A stretch of 64,000 bases of DNA from positions 5,270,001 through 5,334,000 of the forward strand of contig OZ023275.1 in NCBI GenBank assembly GCA_964007475.1, in the 5' to 3' direction. Both the position numbers and the translations under genes were made by a program. Within the stretch, counting starts at the first letter, position 1, and the number at the start of each line of letters is the position of its first letter. Positions 40,070 to 55,300 of the stretch are shown here, in pieces. Below the pieces are notes generated by a model. That model did no database searches. It saw only the letters and a list, made by a program, of their open reading frames with translations, and was not told where the DNA came from. The DNA comes from Hybos culiciformis (lineage: Eukaryota; Arthropoda; Insecta; Diptera; Hybotidae).

Positions 40070-41238
40070 ATGATGCAGCACGGCACTATTTATGATCAAC
40101 CTCCGTCCTATTCTGAAGTAATTCATGCCACAATAACTTCAGAACCACCACGTAAAACCATAAAAAAAAATTATTGAATTATTTTTTTTAATTTAAATTA
40201 ATTATTTATATTTTTCATTTTAGCTGGAGGATCATTTAAAACACCAACAGCACCACCACCAATTCAAAGTATGATCAATCACAGTATTTTTTTTAGATCA
40301 AATTTAATATCATTTTTCTTATTTGTAGATTTTCCACCTTCAAGTTATGGCACCATTAATCCTCCAATTCGAGATTCAATTATAGTACCAAGAGAAATTA
40401 TTATTATTGGAGGTAAATATCAATAACAATTATTTTATATTTATTCTTCTAATAACCCATGTTTTTCTCAATTTAATGAAATTTGTAATTAAGAAAAAAG
40501 TTAATCCCCAATATCTTTGTGACGAAAAAAAAATAAAATTGTTCTTTGTCTTTAAATTCAAACTGAATTATATTCGGTTTAGAATTGCCAATACTAGGTA
40601 CGTATATACCAATCTAGGTAATAATTTTTTTTAAGCTTTTGTTCAAATTAATTTAATTAAATTTATTTTAACGTTCGTAATTCATAATATTATAAAAATT
40701 TTAAATAAACCTTAAATTTAAAGATAATAACTTTTCAACTGCCCATTACTTTAGTGCCTACTTAAAAATCTATTCATTATTCTAATTTTAATAAAAATAT
40801 ATTTTTATACACCCTATCGATTTAGTCAAAGAATTTGGGGCAAAAACTATTAGATAAATACAAACAAAAAGCTCGTCCCTCAATACAAAACTTAATAAAA
40901 CAAAAACTAAAATTGTTATGTTATTAGTTTTATATGGGTGTATAGAAAACAAAAATAAAATATTAAGTTAATTTTAATTGAGAGCTTTTGTTTCCTGGAC
41001 CTCGATTTTTAAATCTAGGCAATCCTAATTCGATTATTAGATAATTTTTTTTTGTTTTGTTTATTTAAAATTCTTTGTATATTTTTTTTTAGGTTGTCCT
41101 GCTTGTAGAATTGGAATCCTTCAAGATGATTACTCATGTTTAGGAGTAGCATGCGCTGTTCTTCTGTTTCCATTAGGTATTCTCTGTTGTTTGGCAATGA
41201 AAACCAAGCGATGTAGTAATTGCGGAGCTGAATTTTAA
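40070..41238 (+). CDS. BRI3: BRI3-like small membrane protein (4 exons)
   Basis: Exons 40070-40151, 40224-40268, 40329-40412 and 41093-41238 give 118 residues (human BRI3 has 125). BRI3 (brain protein I3) is a small lysosome/endomembrane protein of poorly defined function. The N-terminal half is Pro-rich with a PPSY motif (PPxY type, a WW-domain ligand) near residue 11 and GTINPP further on. The C-terminal half carries [13 protein letters not shown], a hydrophobic segment ([20 protein letters not shown]) and the closing [12 protein letters not shown], all matching the family in order and spacing. The start has two adjacent ATGs and the first is used here. All junctions are phase 1 and GT-AG. 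The CPAC and CSNC pairs could bind a metal. Confidence 0.93.
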
Positions 41239-41449
41239 ATTTGAATGGTATTTTTACAAAGATATTAGATAAAAAGAAATATTTTTAAAATTTATGTGAC
41301 CGGTAGTAGAAGTAAATTTGTGGCTCAAAGCATACCAACACTGTACAAATACGAGATCCTTTCAATTTAAAATTTAATAAATGTATCCTAAAAACTTCGA
41401 TTATTGACATGTAGCTTGTGATATAAACGATCATTTCATTGGATTCATA

Positions 41450-41455
41450 AATAAA
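41450..41455 (+). terminator. BRI3-like gene polyadenylation signal
   Basis: AATAAA about 212 bases after the stop codon, the first clear canonical signal downstream. Confidence 0.5.
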
Positions 41456-43058
41456 CGTTAATATTTACTATAATGTTACTTCATTTATGCAGTGGCGGAG
41501 ATTAGTCGATACATTTATCATTAATTATTTTATGAAATTTTTTCAATCTTTGTTATTTTACATTTTGTGCTGGATTATTACAATTATTGCTTTGATAAAA
41601 ATTTTACAAAAAAGGAGAGACGATAATTATTTAATAGTAAAAAATTGAAAGGCAACAATTTCAAAAAAAACAATTTTTTAAGTTTAATTTTAATTTTTTG
41701 ATTTTCTCATATTAAAACAATGTTTTAGGAGTATGATCTACTTATCCGTTTATTAATTAAGTATTAAAATAAAATGTAAAATTTCTTGTTCATTCCGGTA
41801 TCCCAATTTTTGATTTTATTATTTTTACGAATATTTCGAATATTTTACGTCAATCACTATTATGAATAGATAATTATACTGTTGGGGGTGGAGATATTAT
41901 TTATAATGTAAAAAAATATTTTGTTTTGTTTTAAAGAAAATTTATAATTATAAAACAGAAATAATAAAAAGGAAGTTAATTAAAATCTTAATCTCAAAAA
42001 TACGAGAGTTTTGTATTATTTTCTATTCTGTGGGTACATACTTAAAATAAGATTATATTTTTATTTTATATTATCTACCTATAATATGTACATATGTTTA
42101 TCTTATCTAAAAGACCTTTTTGGACCAAATAAAATTAACATTAAACGAATTTTTAAATATAATTTTTTTTATCATGTGAAATATAAATTATAAAATGAGT
42201 TAAAACAGAAAAGTAGAATTTGCAGAGAATATTTTTAAGAGCACAGTCATTTAATGAAGTTTTAATTTTATATTTAAAACGTAGTTCACATTTTTTGTAG
42301 AATTTTTGATATTGAATAAAGTACCAACATCTTTATTTTCATCTAACCAAGAGCATTGGCGGATTTTCACTTACTTATGCCGTATTTAAAATAAACACTT
42401 AATTTCAGTATTTTTTTTAGATATTTATACTTTCTTTCTCTCAATTTATTCATAACTAGGTACATAAATATTTTATTAAATGAACCCTCTTATTATATTT
42501 TTTGCATTTATAGCCTATAGTTATTTGTAATAAATTGCTGCCCAAGGCTCGAGACTAGTGTGTCTTTTTGTAAATTTATCGCTTATATATTAATCTGTTA
42601 TGACGGGACGGCCCTAAAAATTTAAAACTACGTTTTTAGTACCTATAGCTATATATATTACTATTATAGATAAGATAAGTAGATAAATTATTGTCGTCGT
42701 TCTGTAAAAACTCACTAGAACAGAAAAGATAAATAATAATAATTGCGTTTAAAATTTATAAAACATCGAAAATTTGTATATCTCAATGACTTTTAATTGA
42801 ATATACTACTTAGACATAAGACGATAGGATTTTGAGACTTTGAATTTAATAAAGTATAAAGGTTTATCGTTAATACCGTTAGGTATATAAGTAAATATGG
42901 GTGAAAATGGAGTTAAGTGAGTTTTCATAGAACACCAACGATAATAATTGTATTTTCTTTCCTCTTTTCCTTTTGTATGACTATATAGCACAGCTAATAG
43001 TATTGCTAAAAAAATTCAATTATTTTTTTTATGAACAGAAACTACTTTAACTAACGAT

Positions 43059-43066
43059 TATCGATA
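43059..43066. promoter_or_regulatory. DRE-type site TATCGATA upstream of the MDM2-like gene
   Basis: A perfect TATCGATA palindrome, the DNA-replication-related element bound by DREF in insects and common in core promoters of housekeeping genes. It lies 310 bases before the proposed start codon. Chance occurrence is possible in A/T-rich DNA. Confidence 0.4.
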
Positions 43067-43375
43067 ATTTCAATTCTCGTTTATCAATTTTTTATTTTCC
43101 ATTGGTAAACGATCTTAATATTTAATCGATTCTCGAAAATTAAAATTGGTTTTATCAATTTTAAAAAATTAGCCGTTTAAAAATTTCCTTTTATTGTTCG
43201 CTAAAAAACTGAATCGACGTACACCTCTACTGCCACATCGACGTTTTAGTTGAATTTTTTTGTGAGTGAAGCGTCGCAATTCCCTTTAAAAGTAAAATTT
43301 TGCTTTCATTTTTAATTTAATTTCGTATAAAAAAAAAAATTTCAAAATATTTTCAATTTAATTGAAATTAAAAAT

Positions 43376-46300
43376 ATGAATAAAATTTTGAAAAATAATG
43401 AACAAAGAAATGGTAAGAATTATTTTTTTAATCTTTTTATGGTAAATTTGGAGAATTTCGAAATCTGAAAAAAAAAAAGAAAAAGGAAAAATTACGACGA
43501 ACTAATTCTTTTTATGTTGAAGCACCAACACATTTAAAGTGCACACATGCGCGTCATCAAAATGTAAATATAAAAATTTATAGCCAGGAAGTTGCTTTGA
43601 GTTAGAAAGAGAGCAGCTGCTGCTAAATGATTGAATTTTTTTTTATTTGATTCTAACCTAAAATGTAAAGAAAAAAAAAACAAAAGCTTTGAAATTTTGT
43701 ATTGCTTGGTAATTATGTTTTAAAGATATTAAGTAGGCACCAACCACGTACCACCACCAACTCCAACCTCCTGTATTTAAATACAACAAAACGGGGAAAG
43801 AGAAATAAAATTCATGTCATCATAACATGATGAAGTTAAATAAAATTCATATAAAGCTGTAACAATTTTTTTTTTATTTTATTCAAGATGCTTCATTAAG
43901 TCCCGCTAAAAAGCATTTGAATAAAAAATTGATCCTTTCAGCTAGGCAGGTAGATTAGGTAATCTGAACTCGGGAAAATGTAGACTATAGGTAGACAGTT
44001 ACTTACCTTTTTTATTCCTGCCATAACTAAATTTTTCTTCGTTTTTAACTTTTTGTTAAAATTAAAAATTCTTTGGTGAGCGATCTTTTAAAAAGATAAG
44101 TTCATTTTAATCGAAAACTTGATTAATATAATATGCAAAGGCAGCATTTTGGTATTTATAGCTATAATTTTAACAGAAAATTGTAACGTGGTCAAAACGA
44201 GTTAAGTTCATAAGTCTAAGCGAAAAGTTAAGAACATGATCAGCGCTACAAATTAACTTTTGGGACTATACCTACATACTGACCGATCTGCGTTTTTAAT
44301 GTTACAAAAAGATACCCACCTAGATTTTTTGCAAAATTCATAGTGTTTCGCGAAATCAGCTTAATGGCATTCTAAAACATTAAAAATTAATAACTTAACA
44401 TAAACATTAAATATGTAGGTCGATATGAATCTACCTTACCTACTTTTTTTTTTTCCTAAATAATCAAAAAAGTCTATGTCCAAATTTCTGTTCTCTTTTT
44501 TGTGTTTTTATTATTATTAAAAAAAAATTGCATATTTTTTGGTAAAAACCAATTTTTGTTGTCTTAACATTGACTATTTGTATATTACATATTTAGAAAA
44601 TGTATATGAGAAAATATATATGAAATTGGCTCCAATTTTATTTAAAATAAAATAAGTTGATTGCCTACCTGATGTTATCTAACTACATTTTTAATAAATT
44701 AATACATACCTAACCTAGACAGTAAAAATTTACTTACTAAATAACTTGCCTTTTATTAAGTGAGTACAAAATCTTGTAAAAAATGTTCCTTTAGGAAATT
44801 ATTGAGATAATATTTATTATCAAATTTTTAAATTTCGATAAAAACGCAAAATATTTATTTAATAATACTTAAGGATACTTTGCATACTTTAAGTGTGAAA
44901 GTGCTCAATCATTTGTCAGACAACAAAAAAGCAAATATATACATACATATACGTACCTATACCTATACCTATATATTTCTGAACACCTAATCACGAAAAT
45001 TAAATTAAATCATTTTGTCCATTATTGTCTGTTCCCAAACTCATCATGAAGTTATTCTTTTTATTTTTGCAAATCATCTGTATTTTTTTAATTTCCATTT
45101 AATTTTCATTTATATTTCCATTCGAATGAAATAAAGAATACGATTTCACTATGAATCACTTCACATTGAGTTTGGGAATTGTGGCCCATAAATTATTTTT
45201 AAAATAAAATACCTACCTTACTTACCTATATATTTTTATCGGAAATTGTAAACATTTTCAATTTCTGAGAATAAGATAATTTTAATCGGAGAAAAAAAAA
45301 AGTGAAATGAAAATATGCCTAAATTTTCCGTATCAAAAAAAAAAGAACAAAAACAGAATAAACACCTACCTATGCCTACATAACTTTTTTGATAATTTCA
45401 ATTTAATTTGAACATAAATATTTTTGATAACATGTTATCTTAACAAATTATAATTAATATATCAAAATTTGTATGACCCATGACCGTTGTTACATAGTAC
45501 ACAACCTCGAACTCTATTCACATTTAAATTTCATCAAAAAAATATTTGCAAATAAATACCTACATAATAAATATAATTTCAAATAATTGAAAAAATAATA
45601 ATTTTTTCCAATATTATTTTTTAATTTATAATAATATTTTTTCATTCACATTTATTTTTTATTTATTTTTTATTTATGCAGATATTTTTTTCATGCACAC
45701 ATTCATATTTGTATTATAAACTTACGATATAAGTAAAATTTTCTCTTTAAAAATTTTATACGTGACGTCATTTTATCCACCACAGATAAAATGCATCACT
45801 GTTTGTTTCCATATAAAGGAGAAATACAAGCAGCAAACCGAAAAAAAAAAAATTAAAAATATTATATTCGATGTAGTAAAAATTTCTGTTTTTATTCTCC
45901 AGTTTTTTTGAGCTCGTCAACCTAATAAGTTAAAATTTTTATAAGAAGAAATTTTTTTCTTCATTTATAATACCTATATATTTTTATATTAGATTTATAA
46001 TAATATTTATTGAAGTTTTATTTTTTTTTTTCTGTTTTTTTAATTTAACAATTAATAATTTTTAATTTAAATTTAGAAGAAGATATTATGGGAAACAATT
46101 TAATTGAACAAGAAAATGAATTTAATACTTTAGAAGAATTAATAAATATTAATAAAAAAAAAATTAAAGATTTACAAAAAATAAACCCAGCAGACGAAGA
46201 AGAAAATAAATTTATGCTAAATTGGTTAGCCCAACATCAACAACCATATAAGGATCATAAAATTGAATTAAATAATGATGATAATAATATAAAACAATTG

Positions 46301-49300
46301 CCACATAAAAACAAATTCCATGTAAATTTGTTAAATCAACATCAAGATCCAACTAAGGATAATCAAACTGAATTAAAAAATGATGAATGTTCAGAGAACA
46401 ATAAGATAGAAGATACTCACCAGGATAATGATGTTTTTGCCTCACCAGTGGCTGATGATGATTTTGTCAAAAGAAGACAAACAAGACAAATTCAAGAGAG
46501 TATCAAAGATTTTCGAAATTTTTTCGTTACTTTGGCTAAAGAAAGTCCCAAATTTGAATCCAGTGATTTTAATGAAAATTCTGATTCTGAAACGTACGGT
46601 GGCAGTTATCATTGCAGAGAAACTGGTAAGTCTTAATTCTTATTGTACCTTAATTAATTAAACATTAAGTGGGCGTAATAATATATGGGATAATTATAAT
46701 ATAAATATATAATCAGAAAATTATATTTGGTTTTTTTTTTTTATAACGAATCTTGTTTAAAAATAATTGTGATATTTTTATAATACCTATAATATTATTC
46801 TGAAGTTTCAGATCTAAATTTATTTATAAATAAAATCTAAAATTTAAAGTAAAAAAAGAAACTTACCTGATTTGAATTTCTAATTTTCGATGCATAAAAT
46901 TTTATTTTTTTTTTTTAATTTCAATTAAACTGAAAAAAAAATGGTTGTATGTATTACGAATTTAATTTTTTTTTTTGTTTAACATAAAATAAGTTGGGTT
47001 TGTAGGTATTTGGATTAATTTTTGATTTTTTTAAAACGTATGTAAGTATTTGAATGTAAGAATTCTTGTTATAAGACTTTTATAAAATTATCCTTCAACA
47101 AGTTAAAATAAAAATATTAAATAAAAAAGAAATATATTAAATAAAAAAGAAATATATTAAATAAAAAAGAAATATAAAATACCCACCTAACGCGCTTTGC
47201 TTCATTTTCATAAAATTTTGAAATTTTATGCTTCATTTAATTCTATTTTTTTTTTTTTCAATGATTCAATTTTCATGAAATTGAAATATTTAATATAAAA
47301 AAATTTCGTAACTTTTTATATATACTTAGATAATTCTAAATATTTTATACCAAACAATTTATGTATGGTAAAATTATAAGTAAAAAAAAATTAACATTGA
47401 AAAATATTCCATTTTCTTTTTCAATTTATCGAACATGTTTTTTTTTTTCCCTTCATAAACAGTCATTTCCCGGAAGGACTGTTTTTTATTTTTCTCTTTA
47501 TTATATTTTTTATTTTACCTTCACAGGAATGTTCAATGTTTTTCGCCAAAATGAATAAAGAATTTCGATTTGGCAAACAAATTATTTCAAATAAAAACAT
47601 GAATAAAATTATATAGAAATAAAAATTGCTAAACAGAAAATTTGATGAAGGGTTAATAATTTTTATTACATAAGAAATTTCATGATGTTTTGAAATTTAT
47701 GAATAGTAAAATAGGAAAATTTCATAATTGAACGCAATTAAAATTTTTGATTAAGAACTAGGTATCTAAAAATATTTCCACAAAAAAAAAACGTAAATTT
47801 CCACTTCAAAAAGTACTTTTCATAGAAGTGGAAAGAATTTGATAGTTCCGGATAAAAAATACGTATGTCCAAAGTAAAATGTAATGAATGAAAAATAGGA
47901 ATAAGTAATAAAAAAAAATTAGTTCTAAAAATTGACAAACATTGGTTGTGGAATTTTTTTTTGATATTTTTAATGATAAATACATAACAAATTGGTCGGT
48001 TAAAAAACCCCAATAATATTGATCATTAGGAAAATCTGTGCTAAAAATAGAGTAGCTAATGTCAGCACGAGATCGGAGCATTTAAAAGAGTAGATATTCA
48101 ATTTTTCTAAGTGCAAATATTTGTTATTCATTTTATAGATTATTAGATCTTAAACTCGTAGATGACATAAGCTACTATATTATTTTTTAGACAGAATTAA
48201 TTAAAGGGTACGTACATACATATTATTAATGAAAGAAAATAAAAATTTGGAGTTCTTTGATTGAGTCTCCAAATTTTCTTTTTTTTCTTCATTAAATTTC
48301 TACATTCATTATTTATTTCATGCATTGAAAAAAAAGCCCTAATTCTAGCTGAAAAAATAATAAATACTTAATTCTAATTCCATATCAACACTTAGCAAAA
48401 AAATTAAAATTGTCTGTAATAAAAATAGTAATCATGAATGTGTATAGACCTATATGCTATTTTTGAAATGACGCCATCTCAAAATAAAAACATAAAAAAG
48501 TGGAATTCAACACAATCAACAAAACATGATTTAATTTTCATGTGCTTTGTTTGACTTGAATTTGTTGATGTAGCGAGGCATTACAGAAAATTATTTATTT
48601 TTTCTTATATTGAAAGCTATTCATATTTCATGTTTCTTATTAATTTATAATTTTTTTTTGATAAAAGTTTACCTAGGTATAAAAAAATTTCAAAAAAGTA
48701 TGTTTTTTTTTTTAATTATTTTCACAAATAATCTTTAAAATAAAAGTAATTTATAAATTTTTTTTTTTTTCTATCTTGAATCAAAAAGGCAAGGACCTTC
48801 CTCTTCAAAGATTCTAATAATACTAAAGAAAATTTAGTTTTGCTTCATAGTTAAATATCAATAAATTTATGAAAATGAATGCAAAACATAGCATCATGTT
48901 TGTCCCATTATTTCCAGTTAATGCGCCTTTGTGCGGTGGTGAACATATAAACTGGTTTTTTTTTTCTTTTTTTTTTCCTCTTCTGCCATAAGATTCTCCT
49001 TATGCAAAGGACGCTTGAAATGGAGGGCCTAAAAAGAAAAAAAAAAGAAAAATAACTGAATTTTTAAAAATTAAAATGAACGAAACATTATATTGAAATC
49101 AAATTTTCCATTAAAATAATATTTTTTTTTTTCTTAATCTTCTTTAATTTTGTAGTTTCAAAATAAATCCTAAAGATGGATTTCCCAATTTTATTTAGAT
49201 AAAAAAAAATTCAATATCAAAAGCGAAATTCTGAATTGAATAAAAAATTTTTTTCATAAAAATAATGATGAAAATGAATTCCACTGTATTGCCATTTTTA

Positions 49301-52300
49301 CAAAAATTTTAATTAGGTTTCGTCAAATAGCTAGATATTTTTGAAATAACAAGCTTTAAATGATCAGCCCAAGTCCTTAGGAAAATTTATGATGTCCTTA
49401 ATTAGGCATGAGTCAGTCAGAATAACCTTTCCCAAAACAATGTCAACACCTAGCAATGTACCTATCAAAAAACAAATCTGGCAAACAAAGATTCGACGAA
49501 TTGTCAAAAATATAGGTTTGTACCTATCAAAAAACAAATGTCAATAAAAGTAGGTACCTATCAAAAAATGAATTATTTTTTGTAGATGGTGCCGTATGAA
49601 TGTATAATAAACAATATTTAATTAGTAACTATCTCATAGTTTCCGACCTACACCAAAATTAATTTTTTTCCAATTAAACTTGAAATTAGTTTTTAAAATT
49701 ATAAGTATAAAGTGATTTTACCACATATTTTAAAATTTTTTCATACATTTTACACGAAAATAAAATTCTAATATGTACCTACTAACACAATCTCATTTTG
49801 AAAATTGATAGAAGTTGACAGTGCTTTGCTTTCCCTAACAATTTTACATAGCCTAAAGATTTGATTGTGTGACATTTAACATTGTAGTTTGTTTATAGAC
49901 ATCCAACTTTTAAGAAATTAGTTGAAACGCAATTTTTTTTTACATTTGTTCATAATTTGTATCACATTTCAAAGTTCATGTGCATTGTTGTTATTAATTT
50001 TATTAAATTCTTTATTCTGTCAATTTTTATTATTTATAAATAAAATTAAAAAAATTAAAATTTTTTGTATCTTCAAAAGAAATTTATTACAATTTTTAAT
50101 GTTTTAAAATTAGAATGTAGTAACTTCATTTTTGCATCATTTTAAATTTTGTATTCAAAATCAAGAGTTAGAATTAGAGGTACTTTTCAGTTAGCCGGGC
50201 GCCGCAAATTTACGGCGCAAAAAATTTTACGGCGCAAATTTATGGCGCGCGCCAAGAAAAAAAAAGTGCCCTGGAGGGTACGGGTGAGGCGGCAGCCTTT
50301 TCCGGAGAACTATTCATTTTAAAAGACCATAAGTAACATTTCTGCTTCGCATTAATTGGTGGTGTTTACACTAGTATATTAATAAATACAATTATATAGT
50401 GCCGCCTATTTTATATTTTATTTTCTAGAAGCGTGACGTATGTTCCGATTAAAATCGTAAATTGTTTTTTTTTTTGACATTTGCTAATGAATGAAGTTCT
50501 AATTCGGTACTTTTCCGTTAGCCGGGCGCAAATGTACGGCGCAAAAAATTGTGAATCAAAATCGCAAAGTCCATAGTTGTGTATCGAATTAGAAATTCAT
50601 TCATTAGCAAATGTCAAAAAAAAACAATTTACGATTTTAATCGGAACATACGTCACGCTTCTAGAAAATAAAATATAAAATAGGCGGCACTATATAATTG
50701 TATTTATTAATTGGTGGTGTTTACACTAGTATATTCTTTATGATGCAAAATAAATGGTTTAAGACTGTACTAACAACCATAGTTGTGTATCGAATTATTT
50801 ACTTTTCCTTTGTCATTTCATGTTCCTATTAAAAGCTTGGCTTTAAATCTTTTTTACAATCTTATAAATTTAATTTCGTTTCAATTATTATTCTTAATAT
50901 AATTTTTACTCTAGAAATTGTCCACCATGGATTAGTAATTAGGAAATTAACAATATATAGAATTTTAAGTTCTTGATTTTCAAAAGAAAATGCCACACAA
51001 AAATAATAACACAATTCTATAATTTTTTAACTTACGTTATTCTAATTTTGTTAACTTTTTTATATATTGAATGATTCAATTTAAAGATTGTTAACTTTCT
51101 CGTAAAAGCATTCAAGTTTTAACAAGTCTTTCTTTTTATTTGTTTCATTATTAAAAAAAACTAAAACAGATAACAATGTGAATAAAAATCAAACTTTTTT
51201 AAATTTTTATTTTTATAGATTTTTTAATATTTGTTTATGTTCATAATATATGTAGGTATTTTTCAGTCAAAAAGTGAATAAAAAATAAAATCACTTTTTG
51301 TTTTATTAAAACGACGACAGTTATTTACATTTTTTTACGCTATTTAGTAATGTCATTAGCAGCAACGCCATTAAGAAATGACGATGAAATCATATTTTTA
51401 TGTATCTCTTCCAAAGCTTCTGTATTTAGCAATTTTATTTTGAAGGTTGGTTGATGATATTTACGTGTTTGTTAATTCACAATATTTTAAATTCGAAAAT
51501 TTTACGATGGCAAACAAAAAAATTATTCAACCCAAACTAAGTTATTGCTGTCCCTGTTGATTACAACTTAGTCAATGTTCTCAATGGGGATTACAATCGC
51601 TAGTCAACCATCATTCTGGTACATTATTATTGTATGTTTTTTTTAATTACTTACATATATTAATTAGAAGTTCGATTGGTGTTTTTTTTTTACTAAAATT
51701 ATGATATCAATCTTGATTTAGAATCAAATGAAAAGTTTTTTTAACTACAGCGTTTCCTCTTTACCAACTCTTGATATATATATCCATATATCATATAAGC
51801 CAAATCTCTAATTCAAAAAAGCAAAATGTTGGATTCAACGGCGATTTTGATTTTAGAGAAAAGTGATAATAAATTTATTCATTTTTTGTTTTAAAATAAA
51901 AGACACATTAAGTATGTTTTTTGTGAAAATGTACTTTAGCTCAGCAAAATAAATTTTACAGATTTTTATCAAAAACACCATGTACTTCTTAAAAATCACT
52001 TCTCTCTCATAACTTAAAGTGTGATGTGTTTAAATTGGATTTTCAACCATTATGCTTTTTATAGGTTTGGTTTATAGATTTGATTCTAAGCTAATTATTA
52101 AAGGAATAAAATTCAGCCAATGATTAAATAATTTAATAATAATTAATATATATCTTGAATTATGCTTCAATTCTCGCTTATATCTCCAAAAATTCAAGAT
52201 TTCCACAGATTATTATATCTTAAAATTTACTAGAAATACTGTTCATTGAATTTCCGCAATCCACATTCCAAATTTATTTTTTCAGATGTATGCAGAGATT

Positions 52301-55300
52301 CAACTGACACAGAATCAAATTCCTCGTTTACCACCACCGGTATAGCTACAATTGATGTTATGGAATATGATTTAGCGAGCTCAAGTTCTTCGGATTTTTT
52401 GTATACAGATGAAGATTCCAGTGGAACTGATGTAAATTAATGTTTACTATTGTCATCTAGCTATTATACTATATGCATAAGATTTTAATCCTGGTTTTTT
52501 ATTTTCAAGTTTTTTAATATAAAGTCTCTATTTTCTAATCAAAAATATATTTGACCTTGGCAGCTAGGCTCATTTCAATATTCTTGCTAAAATTAATTTT
52601 TATTGTATTTTAGGATTTCGTACTGAAGAGTGCTGTTTTAACTAAAGCGTTCTCAGATGGTGTTCTTAATCAATCGTCTTTTTGGTCAAGTGATTTTGCT
52701 GATACTGAAGAATTATCATCATCGGAGTTTGATTACGAGCTAAGTAAAGATGATTATTGGACATGTGTGAAATGCAAAAATACTTCAAATAATCCAAAAT
52801 GTCGCTATTGTGAAAAATGCTATCAGGTACATGTATAAACTTACTCAAATTTTTATCATTTAATTTTTCTTTTCATATTCGTAAGTTTGTTTTACTAACA
52901 GTAAGTTTTCTTTTAATTAAAAAATATTATCAGGTAATTCGAAAACTAAGAATTTCATATTTTAAAATATAATACGCAAATGCAAAATTGTTTAATTTTT
53001 AGAGTGAAAAAATTTGGTTTTAAATTGTTCAGGTAATTTCGTTTGTCTAATTTGAAAGTTAACATTTTTTTTTTAATTTTTGATTGCAATGAATGAATTT
53101 GAATAAGATCGATGGAATAGTTTGTGTAATATTTTAAGTCATCGATAAAGTGATACATTATTATTAGCCTTGTTAAAAATTTGTCCTTATAGTAAAAAAA
53201 TTGATTTAACGTAATAAATGATCGAATTTCTCAACTACATATTTTATTTTGCCACCGACGAGTGAAGTTGTGATAATATTATTTAGAAAGTGTAATAAAT
53301 GCATGTAATGTGATAATTTACATTTTTCTTATGGAGTGCAAAAAATTATTATATTTGTGTAAATTAAACTTTGTTGCACAATAAATAAACTCTCAAAATA
53401 AATTTGATTATTTTTGTCCTGTTTAATTTCCAAATTTCGAAGACCAAATTTGCTGCAAATAACGAAAGCATTAAAAGTATAAATTTACTGCTGCAACTTT
53501 TTTTAAACATAAAAAATGTTAAATCGAGAATTGAAGCTTAGCGTGTTTTACCTAATGAAAATTAATCTTAATTAATCTTAATCTTAAAGTCTTTTTTCAA
53601 ATTTATAATTGTTTAAGTTTAAGTGCTCAAACTATTTCTTTCTTCAAAACTATTTCCATTATTTCGTATCATGTGCTCTTAATGATCGCAACTTCACATG
53701 CTTTTTTTTACATCAATAAATCTAATAGTTTTTCTTAATGATTCATATTTGTTTTTTATCTGGAATGTTTTTTGTTTGTTACTTTTTAAGTTAATTATTA
53801 ATAATTTTGTAAAATATTACAATTCGTGTTTCAACAGGCTATGTGTAATATTGTAACTACTACTTCAGAAAATAAAATTCTGTTCAACATGAAACTTTTA
53901 TTATCATTTTATGCTTCATTCACTTATCCAAGAATTTTTTTTTTTTTGTTGATTGTGTTGTAAATTTTTTCTTAGAATTTATGTTTGCATTATTAAGTAA
54001 AGTGTACTACATTAAAATTTCACAATATAACGTCAATATTATGAATGAATATCACATTATGTGCTTTGTATTAAAATGAAGCAATTAACGTGCGATTTTA
54101 CCTATAACCATATTGTTTTTTTAAACACCTGAGTACATATTTTAAAGAAATTGATTGTTTGAAATCAACGATCTCTATACATAAAAACTGTTAGCATTAA
54201 TATCAAAGCTAAGTACGCAGATGAAAAGTAAGAATAACTGAATTCAAAGGATAATATGTATATATTAATTAGATTTTATTCCTTAAAATATCTAAATAAA
54301 ATAAAAACAATTTTGAATCTTGAAATTAAAGTTACTTTTGAACTGCGTACAAGCCCTAACAAATGTAGCTATCATTTCATTTTTATTAATCTAATGTGTG
54401 CACCTGATTTAATGACTTCAATTTTTCATTCAAAAATTATCACTGAACAATAATAGTTCATTTATTTCAAAACTTGCGTACAATTTATGTACCTAAATGA
54501 TTGAACATCAGGAGTACACATTAGATGAACTTAAAAGAAAAATATGTATTGTATTGTATAATATACATATTTACTATATACCTAATGTACAAAATTTTTA
54601 TTATTATAATTTTCTCTACCAATTTTTTTATTTTAAAAAACTGTAGTTCTCTGAAACCTTTTCTATTTGTACCGTTAAAAATACTAATTCATCATTTATC
54701 TTTGAAATTTAAAATAGCGTGTGATAAATAATGTTAGATGCATTTCTTTATGCTTTGAATGATTTGCCATCAGAAGTCCATGGAATATGAATTTCACAAA
54801 TAATGGTTTTCAAATAAAAATCATTGTGGAGATGATGAGAAAGATAGGGCAATTTTTTATAGACGTAACAGGTGAAAACTGTCCAAAACTTTTGTTTTGA
54901 ACAAAATCTAGTTGCTCCTAGCAATGTAATCCCAAAATAATCTAAATATAATAATCTCCTACTTATTCGAAAAAATTTCAGATTTTCTTTCAAATGTGAA
55001 TTTTTAGAATTAAAAGGAGATTAAAATTTGAAACATTGCGTTATAAATTAACAAAAAAAATTTTTTTTTTTGTTAATGTTATACAATACAACTAGTTGCC
55101 TGAAATAATTAGTCTAGATTTTTGCCCTTAAATGTGTTCCAATTTGATGTTTCCTAATTTAATTGTGTGCACATTAAAATCCCCTGGAATTATTCCATTG
55201 GTTTGATGTTTTGGATTGATGGCATTTAATGTGAATAAAAATTTCTAAGCTTTTAAGAGCTTAAAGCAGGTAAGTATGGCTCCATGATTCTGTTTTCTTT

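Larger units (their letters stand above)
41239..43375. other. Intergenic region between the BRI3-like and MDM2-like genes
   Basis: No coding sequence recognised beyond the BRI3-like 3' UTR and the MDM2-like 5' region. Less A/T-rich sequence just before 43376 probably includes the MDM2-like promoter and 5' UTR. I looked here for an exon encoding a SWIB domain and saw none. Confidence 0.55.
46626..52285 (+). other. MDM2-like intron 2 (5.7 kb)
   Basis: Begins GTAAGT and ends at AG 52284-52285. It holds a 20-base tandem repeat near 47116, direct repeats near 49460-49576 and the inverted-repeat element at 50172-50800. No further exon recognised. Confidence 0.65.

Noticed and set aside
46428..46661. 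77-codon frame overlapping MDM2-like exon 2
   Set aside because: Off-frame shadow; the in-phase frame joins to exons 1 and 3 through proper splice sites.
54748..54993. 81-codon minus-strand frame in MDM2-like intron 4
   Set aside because: Slightly more protein-like than its neighbours but with no recognised family, no splice signals and no upstream context.
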